NCBI GenBank assembly: GCA_016191245.1
Contig: JACPOY010000019.1
Location: 186,001 to 250,000, forward strand
Reading direction: 5' to 3'
From: Gammaproteobacteria bacterium
GTDB lineage: Bacteria; Pseudomonadota; Gammaproteobacteria; Berkiellales; Berkiellaceae
DNA: 64,000 bases
Part shown: piece by piece, positions 44,129 through 52,972 of the stretch
Layout of the letters: each line of letters opens with the position of its first letter
How positions within the stretch are numbered: position 1 is the first letter of the stretch
Position numbers and translations under genes: made by a program
Notes under the pieces: model-generated
The model's database searches: none
Told to the model about the DNA's origin: nothing
What the model saw: the letters and a program-made list of their open reading frames with translations, nothing else

Positions 44129-46681
44129 CTAAATCACAAAATAGTCCCAACTTCCATAATGTTCTTTGCTACGTTTTCCACGTGGTAAGCTGAGGAAAAC
44201 AAGAATAATTCCTATGACGACGCTTACCCAAGAAGCTAGAAGATTTGCTCCATGCAACAACCAAGGAGCAGCTATTAACCAGAAGCCGAAGATTACATTG
44301 ATGAAGCGCAACGATCGCACAACTTCTGCCATTGAAATAATCGCAGTTGTTATAATGAGAGCACCGACGAAATGATCGCTATTAGCCATTGTACTTGTCG
44401 TACCAAAGAAGATACGGGTGAACAGGAGAAACGCTCCCAGCGCTGAACTTGCTAATAATGTCCAAGGAAAAGTCACGCCACGGGACATATCAACCATAGC
44501 AACTCGTGGCGAAGCAAGATCATCTCCTTTCATCTTCGATCCGCCAGGCATTGCGCCTCCTTGTAAAAAAGTGCGCCAAAAAGGCTTGTCAGCGCGCCAA
44601 TTCCAAAGGAGAAATTGACCCATTGCAATCAGTTCATCAAGGGCAAATGGGATCATGATCAACATTGCGAGCGCTGCAAATAGGCATAATGTACACCACG
44701 TTCCAATGACAATAGGCTGAAGGATGATGAAGTAGATGCTGACAACACCAAGCGGAACAACAAGAATACCAAAAAAAGTCACCATCCACGGCATTGTGCG
44801 CCAGCGGGTTTTGTCCCCCATTGAAGCCATGAGAATTTCAAGCGCATAAGCCATCGCACCCAAACCCGCATCTGGGACGGGCCAAGCTTTAGAAACATCA
44901 GAGGTAATGATGGTTTCCGTGCCATTTAATCCCGATTCACCAGAAAAAAACGGTTCCCAAACTGCGCTGATATGACCGAGCTGGTAGGCGGTAAGTTGGC
45001 GGGCAATCAAGAATCCGATGAGTCCCATAGCAATGATTGGGAGCCGTTGCGCCCAGGTAGATGGCGAATAACTCCATCCTGGAGGGATAGCATTTGAATC
45101 CATCATTCCTTTCATACTCATGCCGGGCATCATTGGTATAAGTATCGAAAGACCAATTACTAACATGCCAATGATCAAATCATTATTATAGCCAGCAGCG
45201 CTTGGGGCCCAAAAAATTAATGGCGCGAATAGCAACCAAAGCCCTAACAGGGTATTCATCCATTGCGCCCAATTTGTTTTACGACATAATGAAAGCATGC
45301 CGAACAAAATAATCAAAAAACCAGTCGAGATATCGCTTATTCCTAATAGGGTATTTCGCCATTCCGCCGGATGAAGGCCACGATCGGCAGCAACGTGCAA
45401 GATTGAAGAATCGAAAGTGATGTTCTTATCAAATAACCCAAATACAAAAGGGCTGGTGGCCAACCACGCACCCAGGCCAATATTGATAAAATGGGTCCAG
45501 AGAGTCTGCCGGTGTTCACTCGCCATCATCTTGTCATGTTCGCGTAACATTTCCTGCTCAGAAGCTGTATGTTGCGCGACATTCATTTTAGCGGGGCCTT
45601 TAGATGTTGATTTAAACTGCATCTCGGCTGTTACTAATGCCGCATTCAGTTTATTCTGGTGATACCAATCTTCAGGATCAGATTTTAAATTTGCAATTAT
45701 CTTTGGTAATGTGCGGCTTAATAAATGTTTGGGTTTCCACCCTAACATTGCGCGCGCTTGCGAGATATCAAGTTCATAATGGTCATCGGCTAAATCGATC
45801 ATCCAGGGTTTGATGAATGGCTCTTCTTGTAAAACGTCATTTTCAAGCCAAGCGCCAGTTTTTGCCAATTCTTTAGGGATCTGCTTTGTAATCCATTTTT
45901 CATTAAATAAGATTTCAGCTACGGATTTTTGTACGTCCTCGTAACTCATCGTTTCGGGCTCGCCGAGCAATAAGATAAGCTCAGGTGGCAACTCATCTCG
46001 CTTTGTGATCAGCTGAAGAAAGGCTTCGCATACGTCTTCTATGTGTACAAACGCTTGTCCATGACTGATATCACCAGGATAAAGATGGCTTAATATTCGT
46101 CGTTCGTAGATGCGTGAGATCTGCTGAGAAAGAAATGCATTTCGACAATTATCATTGTAAACTCCTGCAAGTCGCAATAGTACAATCGGTATCTGCCCAT
46201 GTTTTTCTCGAATCAAAGCCTCTGTTTCCACTTTGGACATTGGATAAGGCCACCGTGGGTCAATGACGTGTTTTTCATTGATGGGTTGTCCTGGCTCGGT
46301 TGGCTCATGCACCAGCATGGTACTGCTAAAAATGAATTGCTCCACCTTAAATTCCTTGAGATGCTGCAATAAACGCTTAGTACCTTGAACTGTGATCTCT
46401 TCATATAACTGATTTGGTGCACCCGATAAATCATAATAAGCGGCAAGGTGAATAACGGAGGAAATATGATCACCATATGCAACCCGAACTCGTTCAAAAG
46501 CTGCTTTAACACCTTCTTCAGAAGTTAAATCAATGCATACACATTCTGCTGCAGGAGGTGGTTGATGGGAAGCACTTTTATCAAAACCCAATAATACAAA
46601 TTGTCCATCCAGTTTTTTTATTAATGATGAACCAATAAAGCCACTACTGCCCGTGATAATGACAACATCCCGTTTACGCAT
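44129..46681 (-). CDS. Fusion of NAD-dependent epimerase/dehydratase with SPW-repeat and VKOR-like membrane domains
   Basis: The 850-aa protein begins with an extended SDR domain (about residues 1-340): TGSSGFIGSSLIKKL for NAD binding and YPMSKVETE with the catalytic Tyr-x3-Lys. A linker rich in Met/Gln follows. A membrane half of about 480 residues then holds SPW-type units (WAQWMNTLLGLWLLFAPLIFW and, near the end, INVIFGFWLIAAPWLL) and a segment GTWCTLCLFAALAML that resembles the CxxC helix of vitamin K epoxide reductases. A quinone- or thiol-linked redox role coupled to a nucleotide-sugar-type dehydrogenase is conceivable but not established. It is the only gene of its transcription unit visible here. 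Confidence 0.8.
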   Translation of the reverse strand: MRKRDVVIITGSSGFIGSSLIKKLDGQFVLLGFDKSASHQPPPAAECVCIDLTSEEGVKAAFERVRVAYGDHISSVIHLAAYYDLSGAPNQLYEEITVQGTKRLLQHLKEFKVEQFIFSSTMLVHEPTEPGQPINEKHVIDPRWPYPMSKVETEALIREKHGQIPIVLLRLAGVYNDNCRNAFLSQQISRIYERRILSHLYPGDISHGQAFVHIEDVCEAFLQLITKRDELPPELILLLGEPETMSYEDVQKSVAEILFNEKWITKQIPKELAKTGAWLENDVLQEEPFIKPWMIDLADDHYELDISQARAMLGWKPKHLLSRTLPKIIANLKSDPEDWYHQNKLNAALVTAEMQFKSTSKGPAKMNVAQHTASEQEMLREHDKMMASEHRQTLWTHFINIGLGAWLATSPFVFGLFDKNITFDSSILHVAADRGLHPAEWRNTLLGISDISTGFLIILFGMLSLCRKTNWAQWMNTLLGLWLLFAPLIFWAPSAAGYNNDLIIGMLVIGLSILIPMMPGMSMKGMMDSNAIPPGWSYSPSTWAQRLPIIAMGLIGFLIARQLTAYQLGHISAVWEPFFSGESGLNGTETIITSDVSKAWPVPDAGLGAMAYALEILMASMGDKTRWRTMPWMVTFFGILVVPLGVVSIYFIILQPIVIGTWCTLCLFAALAMLIMIPFALDELIAMGQFLLWNWRADKPFWRTFLQGGAMPGGSKMKGDDLASPRVAMVDMSRGVTFPWTLLASSALGAFLLFTRIFFGTTSTMANSDHFVGALIITTAIISMAEVVRSLRFINVIFGFWLIAAPWLLHGANLLASWVSVVIGIILVFLSLPRGKRSKEHYGSWDYFVI

Positions 46682-47224
46682 ACCTCACGCCCTCATGGTT
46701 AATTCCAGCCAGCTTAGGAATCATTAAGAACAATTTTATTATACTTTTTTTATATTTTCTAAGGGATATTTTTCTTTTTCCGAGCGTTTTTTTCAGACTG
46801 ATTTGATTTATCTTTTTTTTTCAATGTGATGTTTATATGAATCATTAAATTATTACTTAAATATTCAGCTAATTAAGAATGTTAGACTAATAAATTACTG
46901 TATGAAAAAATTATGTTAAAAAAGTTTATATTGTGGTCGAAAAAGCTGGCAGGTCAGATTAGTGATAAATATTCCTGAGGTTGAGTGAAATCCCAGCGAA
47001 AGATCACTATAAAAAAACAGCCCATGTAGTAGGGATATTCTTTTTTGTTGTTAATAAGATGTGAACTTGAGGATGTCAAGTTATACTTATATCAAATAAA
47101 TGTTGGCTTTTATTGTGAAAAGACGTCGAAATACGTAATGAATATCCAGCTTTTAATAATTTCTGTATTATAGCATTTTTTTATTTATCAAAATATTTTT
47201 TTGCAAAAAAAAGGAATTTTTAAA
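46682..47224. other. AT-rich divergent intergenic region upstream of the second CusCBA operon
   Basis: About 540 bp with no recognisable gene on either strand. It carries the dyad described at 47064-47082 and a long AT-rich stretch with several T-runs near the SPW-fusion start. Promoters for both flanking units should lie here. Confidence 0.55.
47064..47082 (+). promoter_or_regulatory. Dyad operator candidate for the second CusCBA operon
   Basis: A perfect 7-5-7 dyad (AACTTGA-ggatg-TCAAGTT) is followed directly by a -10-like TATACT, about 140 bp upstream of the channel gene. The placement resembles MerR-family operators lying just before the -10. No regulator gene of that family is visible nearby, so this rests on the sequence pattern. 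Confidence 0.35.
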
Positions 47225-48511
47225 GTGTTCTTTTTCTTAAATAAGAAAATATTAAAGTTCATATGGGGGACTGTTTTTTTCATATCCTTAATTTGCTCCT
47301 ATAGTCTTACATTTGCGCAATCAAATTTGCTTACTATAGAAGAAGCTGAACAATTAGCGATTGATACCGCTCCTGAAATTAGAAAATTACTTGCGGATGG
47401 TCGAGCTTTATCAGAACAAGCTGTAGCGGCTAGGCAATTACCAGATCCTAAGCTCATGGCGGGAGCCATAAATGTTCCTACCAATACATTTAGTTTTACA
47501 CAAGATGATATGACGATGATAAGCGTGGGATTGCAACAAGCATTTCCTCCTGGTTGCTCATTAGCAGTTAAATCAAAACAAATTAACGCATTGGCCGAAG
47601 CTGAATATAAGAAAATTAAAGATCAAAAGATTACTTTATTGCGTAATGTGCGACAAACATGGCTTGATTTATATTATTGGTCCCATGCAATTGATATATT
47701 AGAATCTAATCAGACTCTATTTCAGGAATTATTTCAAGTTGCCAATTCCCAATATAGTGCCAACAAAGTTAACCAAACCGATGTACTTCAAGTGCAGCTT
47801 GAACTATCTCGATTACACGATCAAATTACACAATTTAACCAACAACTTCAAACGACCAGAGCACAATTAGCGAGATGGATAGGCGAAAGTGCTTATCATC
47901 CGCTAACCTCAACGCTTCCTTCCTGGTCGCAACCTTTTCCAATAGAATCCTTAGAAAGACAGCTCGAACAACATCCACTGTTGAAAGTAGATGCTGCAAT
48001 GATTAATGCTGCAAAATATGAAGTTGCTTGGGCGAAAGAGCAGTATAAACCAGGATTAATGTTAGATGTGAGTTATGGATTACGTCAAGGGAACATGGCA
48101 GACGGTACCCACCGTTCAGATATGTTGACTGCAAATGTTACACTTGACTTGCCAGTGTTTACACATAATCGACAAGATCGCCAGCTTAAATCAAGTGCTT
48201 ATCAACTAGAATCAAAAAAGTTTGAAAAACAAATACACTATAAAGATTTATTACAAGAATTAAATGTACGCTATGCCACATGGCAATCACTTTCGCACCG
48301 CGAAAAACTATATGAGCAAGAATTGATCCCACAAGCAAAGCAAAATACCAAGGCAGCTTTAATAACCTATCAAAATGCGACAGGAGACTTAACTACCGCA
48401 TTGCGCTCAGTTAGCAATGAACTCACTATTCGTCTGGAGCAATTGCAAATTCAAATTGAACGCGCAAAAGCGCGTGCTGCGTTGCTTTATTTTGAAGAGG
48501 TTGTTGCATGA
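47225..48511 (+). CDS. TolC-family outer-membrane channel, CusC-like (second system)
   Basis: About 428 aa from GTG 47225, which has AAGGA nine bases upstream; an earlier TTG at 47201 precedes the ribosome site. It has a long signal sequence ending near TFAQS. The first TolC repeat is LTIEEAEQLAIDTAPEIRKLL and the second repeat includes TANVTLDLPVFTHNRQDRQL. The ATGA overlap with the adaptor gene puts it first in the second efflux operon. Confidence 0.88.
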   Translation: MFFFLNKKILKFIWGTVFFISLICSYSLTFAQSNLLTIEEAEQLAIDTAPEIRKLLADGRALSEQAVAARQLPDPKLMAGAINVPTNTFSFTQDDMTMISVGLQQAFPPGCSLAVKSKQINALAEAEYKKIKDQKITLLRNVRQTWLDLYYWSHAIDILESNQTLFQELFQVANSQYSANKVNQTDVLQVQLELSRLHDQITQFNQQLQTTRAQLARWIGESAYHPLTSTLPSWSQPFPIESLERQLEQHPLLKVDAAMINAAKYEVAWAKEQYKPGLMLDVSYGLRQGNMADGTHRSDMLTANVTLDLPVFTHNRQDRQLKSSAYQLESKKFEKQIHYKDLLQELNVRYATWQSLSHREKLYEQELIPQAKQNTKAALITYQNATGDLTTALRSVSNELTIRLEQLQIQIERAKARAALLYFEEVVA

Positions 48512-49779
48512 AAAAAGGGGTAATAATAATTATTATTGTATCTTTAATGCTTGGAGCATTAGGGGGATATTACTTGAGTCATGTCAGAAGTGATGGTGAT
48601 ACAGGACAAGCAAATTCTCATAAGAAAGCACTTTATTGGATTGACCCAATGGAGCCCACCATTCATTATCCTAAATCAGGTAAATCTCGGATGAATATGG
48701 AACTTGTCCCTGTATACTCAGATGATCAAAAACTCGAAGATCCTAATGCTGTCATGATATCAGCTTCTGTCGTTAATAATTTAGGTATTCGGGTCGCACC
48801 GGTTAAACAAGGGCTACTTCCTCGAAAGATTGAGGCGGTGACCTATATTGTTCCCAATGAAAACAATATTTATCATATACACACCTATGCAGAAGGATGG
48901 ATCAAAAAACTAGTCGTGAGAGCGATTGGAGAATCAGTCAAACAAGACCAATTGTTAGTTCAGCTCTATTCTCCGATGTTGATCAATGCGCAAGAAGAAT
49001 ATTTAAGCGCGCTTGCCAGTGGTAATAAGCAAATTATTGAATCATCTTATAAAAAACTAAGAACGCTTAAGATTTCAGAATCTCAAATTGAGCATGTCAA
49101 ATCAATACGAAAGGCTGATCAATTAGTTGATATATTCTCCCCTCAGAATGGTATCATTAATGAACTAAATGCGCGTGAAGGCATGCATGTTACCCCTGAA
49201 AATGAAATAATGAGTTTGGTTGATCTCTCTAGTATTTGGATGATTGCGCAAATATTTGAAAATGAAGCATCTTGGGTTAAGGAAGGACAAAAAGCGCAAG
49301 TATCGTTCGCTGCTTTCCCAGGTAAAGAATGGGATGGAAAAGTTGATTATATTTACCCAGAAATCGATCCGATGACACGCACTCTCAAGGTGCGCTTTCT
49401 TTTTAAGAATCGTGATAAAATTTTAAAAATCAATATGTATGGAAATATCACTTTATTAGCAGAACCCAAACAAAGCGCATTAAGCATTCCGCTAGAAGCC
49501 CTTATTCGAAGTAGCCAAGGAGCGAGAGTTATCGTGGCATTAAAGAATGGTCATTTCCAAGTGCGAACTGTAAAGGTAGGCATAGAATCAGGTGATCGGG
49601 TTGAAATTCTTTCTGGATTAAAAGAGGGAGAAAATGTGGTTGTCTCTGGACAATTTTTGATTGATTCAGAAGCAAACTTGAAAGCCAGCTCGGAACGCTT
49701 GGAATTTACACCAAATGAAGGAAATCAGCAACAGTCAGAAACCGCCAAACCAAATAATGTGCAAAAAGGACACAAATAA
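48508..49779 (+). CDS. cusB: RND periplasmic adaptor, CusB-like (second system)
   Basis: The 423-aa protein has an N-terminal membrane anchor. A copper-binding N-domain follows, ALYWIDPMEPTIHYPKSGKS and then RMNMELVPVY, the 'YDPM...GKS..M.M.LVP' form typical of CusB-class adaptors, with Met ligands. The lipoyl-like segment GWIKKLVVRAIGESVKQDQL, the hairpin and the barrel (GKEWDGKVDYIYPEIDP) come next. It overlaps the pump gene by one base (TAATG). Confidence 0.92.
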   Translation: MKKGVIIIIIVSLMLGALGGYYLSHVRSDGDTGQANSHKKALYWIDPMEPTIHYPKSGKSRMNMELVPVYSDDQKLEDPNAVMISASVVNNLGIRVAPVKQGLLPRKIEAVTYIVPNENNIYHIHTYAEGWIKKLVVRAIGESVKQDQLLVQLYSPMLINAQEEYLSALASGNKQIIESSYKKLRTLKISESQIEHVKSIRKADQLVDIFSPQNGIINELNAREGMHVTPENEIMSLVDLSSIWMIAQIFENEASWVKEGQKAQVSFAAFPGKEWDGKVDYIYPEIDPMTRTLKVRFLFKNRDKILKINMYGNITLLAEPKQSALSIPLEALIRSSQGARVIVALKNGHFQVRTVKVGIESGDRVEILSGLKEGENVVVSGQFLIDSEANLKASSERLEFTPNEGNQQQSETAKPNNVQKGHK

Positions 49780-52700
49780 TGATTGCCGGCATTATCCGCT
49801 GGTCAATACAAAATCGTTTTTTGGTTTTACTTGCAACTTTGTTGCTGGTGCTGGGGGGCATTTATACTATCAAAAACATGGCAGTCGATGCCATCCCTGA
49901 TTTATCTGATGTTCAAGTGATTATAAAGACGGATTATCCAGGTCAAGCGCCACAAGTAGTGGAAGATCAAGTTACCTATCCACTGACAACAGCCATGTTA
50001 GCTGTACCCGGTGCTGTAACTGTACGCGGTGAATCTGGTTTTGGCGTTTCCTATGTTTATGTGATCTTCAAAGATGGGACGGATCTTTATTGGGCACGGT
50101 CACGTGTGCTCGAGTATTTAAGCCAAATCACAAATCGCTTACCATCGGGTGCTAAAACCTCTCTTGGTCCTGATGCCACAGGTGTTGGCTGGGTATATGA
50201 GTATGCACTTATTGATCGTACTGGACAACACGATTTAAGCCAATTAACAAGTTTTCAGAATTGGTTTCTCAAATATGAATTACAAAAAGTACCAGGCGTT
50301 GCTGAAGTTGCGACAGCGGGGGGTGTAGTTAAACAATATCAAATTACCCTGGATCCTAATCGATTACGCGCTTTTGGTTTAACATTAGATCAGGTAAAAC
50401 AAGCAATTGAAGGAGGTAATCAAGAAGTGGGTGGTTCAGCCTTGGAAATGGGTGAGGCTGAGTACATGATCCGTTCCCGTGGCTACATAAAATCCATTCA
50501 AGATATTGAATTCATTCCTGTGGGTTTAGGGAAAAATGGCGTTCCTATTTTAATGAAGAGTATCGCTAATGTTCAGTTAGGACCGCAAATGCGACGTGGC
50601 ATTACTGAGCTTAATGGCGAAGGAGAAGCGGTTGGTGGCATCATTGTCATGCGATATGGCCAGAATGCGATGCAGACAATTAAAGGGGTAGAGGAAAAAT
50701 TAGCCCAACTTAAAAAAAGTCTTCCAAAAGGGATGGAAATTGTATCCACCTATAATCGCTCGAGTTTAATTCAGCGAGCTATCAATACATTACGCGATAA
50801 GTTAATCGAAGAATTTATCCTGGTTTCATTGATTTGCATGATTTTTCTTTTTCACTTTCGTTCTTCATTAGTCATCATTATCAGTTTGCCTATTGGAATA
50901 ATAGTGGCACTTATCATTATGCATATGCAGAACATCAATGCCAATATTATGTCTTTAGGGGGAATTGCAATCGCTATAGGTGCCATGGTTGATGCTGCTA
51001 TTGTGATGATCGAAAACGTACATAAACATTTAGAGAATAATGAAGTTACTAAAGATAATCGTTGGCAGATTATAGAACAAGCAACACTAGAAGTTGGGCC
51101 ACCCTTATTTTTTTCGTTGCTTATCATTACTTTTAGTTTTTTACCTGTTTTTACTTTGCAAGCCCAGGAAGGACGGATGTTCTCACCATTAGCTTATACC
51201 AAAACCTATGCGATGGCGGCGGCGGCGGGGCTTTCTATTACTTTAGTCCCAGTTCTGATGGGTTATTTAATTCGTGGTAAAATAAAAAAAGAAGAAGATA
51301 ACCCATTGAATCGAGTATTGCTTGCAACCTATCGGCCCATGATCAATGCGATATTAAAAGCGCCTAAAACTGTTTTAGCAATTGCGTTATTTGTAGTCCT
51401 TATTGGCTTTTTGCCTCTATTTTATTTGGGCACAGAGTTTATGCCAGAATTGGATGAAGGTGATTTACTTTACATGCCGACGACTTTCCCAGGAATTTCT
51501 GTAGGTAAAGCTGAGCAACTTCTGCAGCAGACAGATAAACTTATACGGACTGTTCCTGAAATCAAAACCGTTTTTGGTAAAATTGGGCGGGCCGAGACAG
51601 CGACGGATCCTGCACCCTTATCAATGATTGAAACCATCATTCAGTTCAAACCCAAAAATGAATGGCGAAAAGGGATGACCAGCGAAAAAATACGCAATGA
51701 ACTTGAATCTAGGCTCAAACTCCCAGGAGTGTCTAATGCCTGGGTGATGCCTATTCGTACCCGTATTGATATGTTAGCAACTGGAATCAAAACGCCCGTA
51801 GGGATCAAAATTGCGGGTCATGATATAAAGGTCATCCAATCTATTGGTCAGCAACTTGAATCCATCATTAAAGGGGTCAAAGGAACCGTTACCGTATTTG
51901 CAGAAAGGGTAGCGAGTAGCAGATACATTAATATCGATATAAACCGCAAGGAAGCAGCACGATACGGACTCAATATACAAGACATTCAAGATATCGTTGA
52001 AACAGCCGTAGGTGGCATGAATATTACTCAAACTGTCGAAGGGCGAGAGCGTTACCCCCTCAATTTGCGTTACCCAAGAGATGATCGTGATTCGCTAGAA
52101 AAATTAAAAATACTTCCTATTGTAACCGCAGCTGGGGCTACCGTACCTTTAAGTCAAGTAGCGAAAGTTTATGTCGATGAGGGCCCCGACATGATTCGTA
52201 GTGAAAATGCCCGTCTCAACGGGTGGGTATATGTCGATATTGCCGATCGTGATTTGGGTTCTTATGTTCAAGAAGCTCAAGCAGCTGTAAATCAACAGCT
52301 AAAATTGCCTGCGGGTTATTCATTGAGCTGGTCTGGACAATATGAATATTTAGAACGTGCAAAGGAAAGATTGTCAGTTGTAGCCCCTTTTGCGTTGGCG
52401 ATTATTTTCTTGCTCCTCTATCTCAACTTCAGGCGGTTTACGGAAGTTTTTATTATTTTGGCGACTTTGCCGCTTGCCCTTGTTGGTGGTATCACCCTAT
52501 TGTACATCTTGGGTTATCATATGTCAGTAGCAGTAGGAGTTGGATTTGTTGCCCTTGCAGGGGTTGCAGTTGAAATCGGAGTCGTCATGCTGGTTTATCT
52601 GAATCATGCTATGGAAAAACACCAGAAAATTGCTGATCAAGAAAACCGAGCGCTTAACAATGATGACGTTCGTAATGCCATCATTGACGGTGCTTTGATG

Positions 52701-52928
52701 CGTTTGCGTCCTATTATGATGACTGCTTTAGCGATTATTGGTGGGTTATTACCCATCATGTTTTTAGGAGGCACGGGTTCAGAAGTCATGCGAAGAATTG
52801 CTGCACCTATGGTGGGTGGTATGATTACAGCAACGATATTAGCGCTTGTCGCTTTACCAGCGGTATATTTGTTGTGGAAGCGGAATACACTCATTCATGA
52901 TGAGAGCTCCAACGTTAAAAAGCAATAA
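49779..52928 (+). CDS. cusA: CusA-like copper/silver RND pump (second system)
   Basis: The 1049-aa protein begins DAIPDLSDVQVIIKTDYPGQ, and TM4 reads AIAIGAMVDAAIVMIENVHKH, the CusA (Cu(I)/Ag(I)) form of the HME-RND signature. Methionine-bearing porter segments include DPAPLSMIETIIQFKPK and MPIRTRIDMLATGI. It is paralogous to the pump at 31341-34469 but differs in TM4 (Ala-Met-Val versus Asp-Met-Val). It completes the second tripartite system; the TPR-protein gene follows after 44 bp. Confidence 0.94.
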   Translation: MIAGIIRWSIQNRFLVLLATLLLVLGGIYTIKNMAVDAIPDLSDVQVIIKTDYPGQAPQVVEDQVTYPLTTAMLAVPGAVTVRGESGFGVSYVYVIFKDGTDLYWARSRVLEYLSQITNRLPSGAKTSLGPDATGVGWVYEYALIDRTGQHDLSQLTSFQNWFLKYELQKVPGVAEVATAGGVVKQYQITLDPNRLRAFGLTLDQVKQAIEGGNQEVGGSALEMGEAEYMIRSRGYIKSIQDIEFIPVGLGKNGVPILMKSIANVQLGPQMRRGITELNGEGEAVGGIIVMRYGQNAMQTIKGVEEKLAQLKKSLPKGMEIVSTYNRSSLIQRAINTLRDKLIEEFILVSLICMIFLFHFRSSLVIIISLPIGIIVALIIMHMQNINANIMSLGGIAIAIGAMVDAAIVMIENVHKHLENNEVTKDNRWQIIEQATLEVGPPLFFSLLIITFSFLPVFTLQAQEGRMFSPLAYTKTYAMAAAAGLSITLVPVLMGYLIRGKIKKEEDNPLNRVLLATYRPMINAILKAPKTVLAIALFVVLIGFLPLFYLGTEFMPELDEGDLLYMPTTFPGISVGKAEQLLQQTDKLIRTVPEIKTVFGKIGRAETATDPAPLSMIETIIQFKPKNEWRKGMTSEKIRNELESRLKLPGVSNAWVMPIRTRIDMLATGIKTPVGIKIAGHDIKVIQSIGQQLESIIKGVKGTVTVFAERVASSRYINIDINRKEAARYGLNIQDIQDIVETAVGGMNITQTVEGRERYPLNLRYPRDDRDSLEKLKILPIVTAAGATVPLSQVAKVYVDEGPDMIRSENARLNGWVYVDIADRDLGSYVQEAQAAVNQQLKLPAGYSLSWSGQYEYLERAKERLSVVAPFALAIIFLLLYLNFRRFTEVFIILATLPLALVGGITLLYILGYHMSVAVGVGFVALAGVAVEIGVVMLVYLNHAMEKHQKIADQENRALNNDDVRNAIIDGALMRLRPIMMTALAIIGGLLPIMFLGGTGSEVMRRIAAPMVGGMITATILALVALPAVYLLWKRNTLIHDESSNVKKQ

Positions 52929-52972
52929 CGAAAACTTGTACATATTAAACTAATGCTCGAAAAGGAGCAGTA

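Noticed and set aside
48508..49779. Degenerate Cys-lacking metal domain in the adaptor
   Set aside because: The YWIDPM and GKS with M-x-M-x-LVP pattern is a normal Met-based variant of CusB-class adaptors, so the absence of Cys is not a defect.
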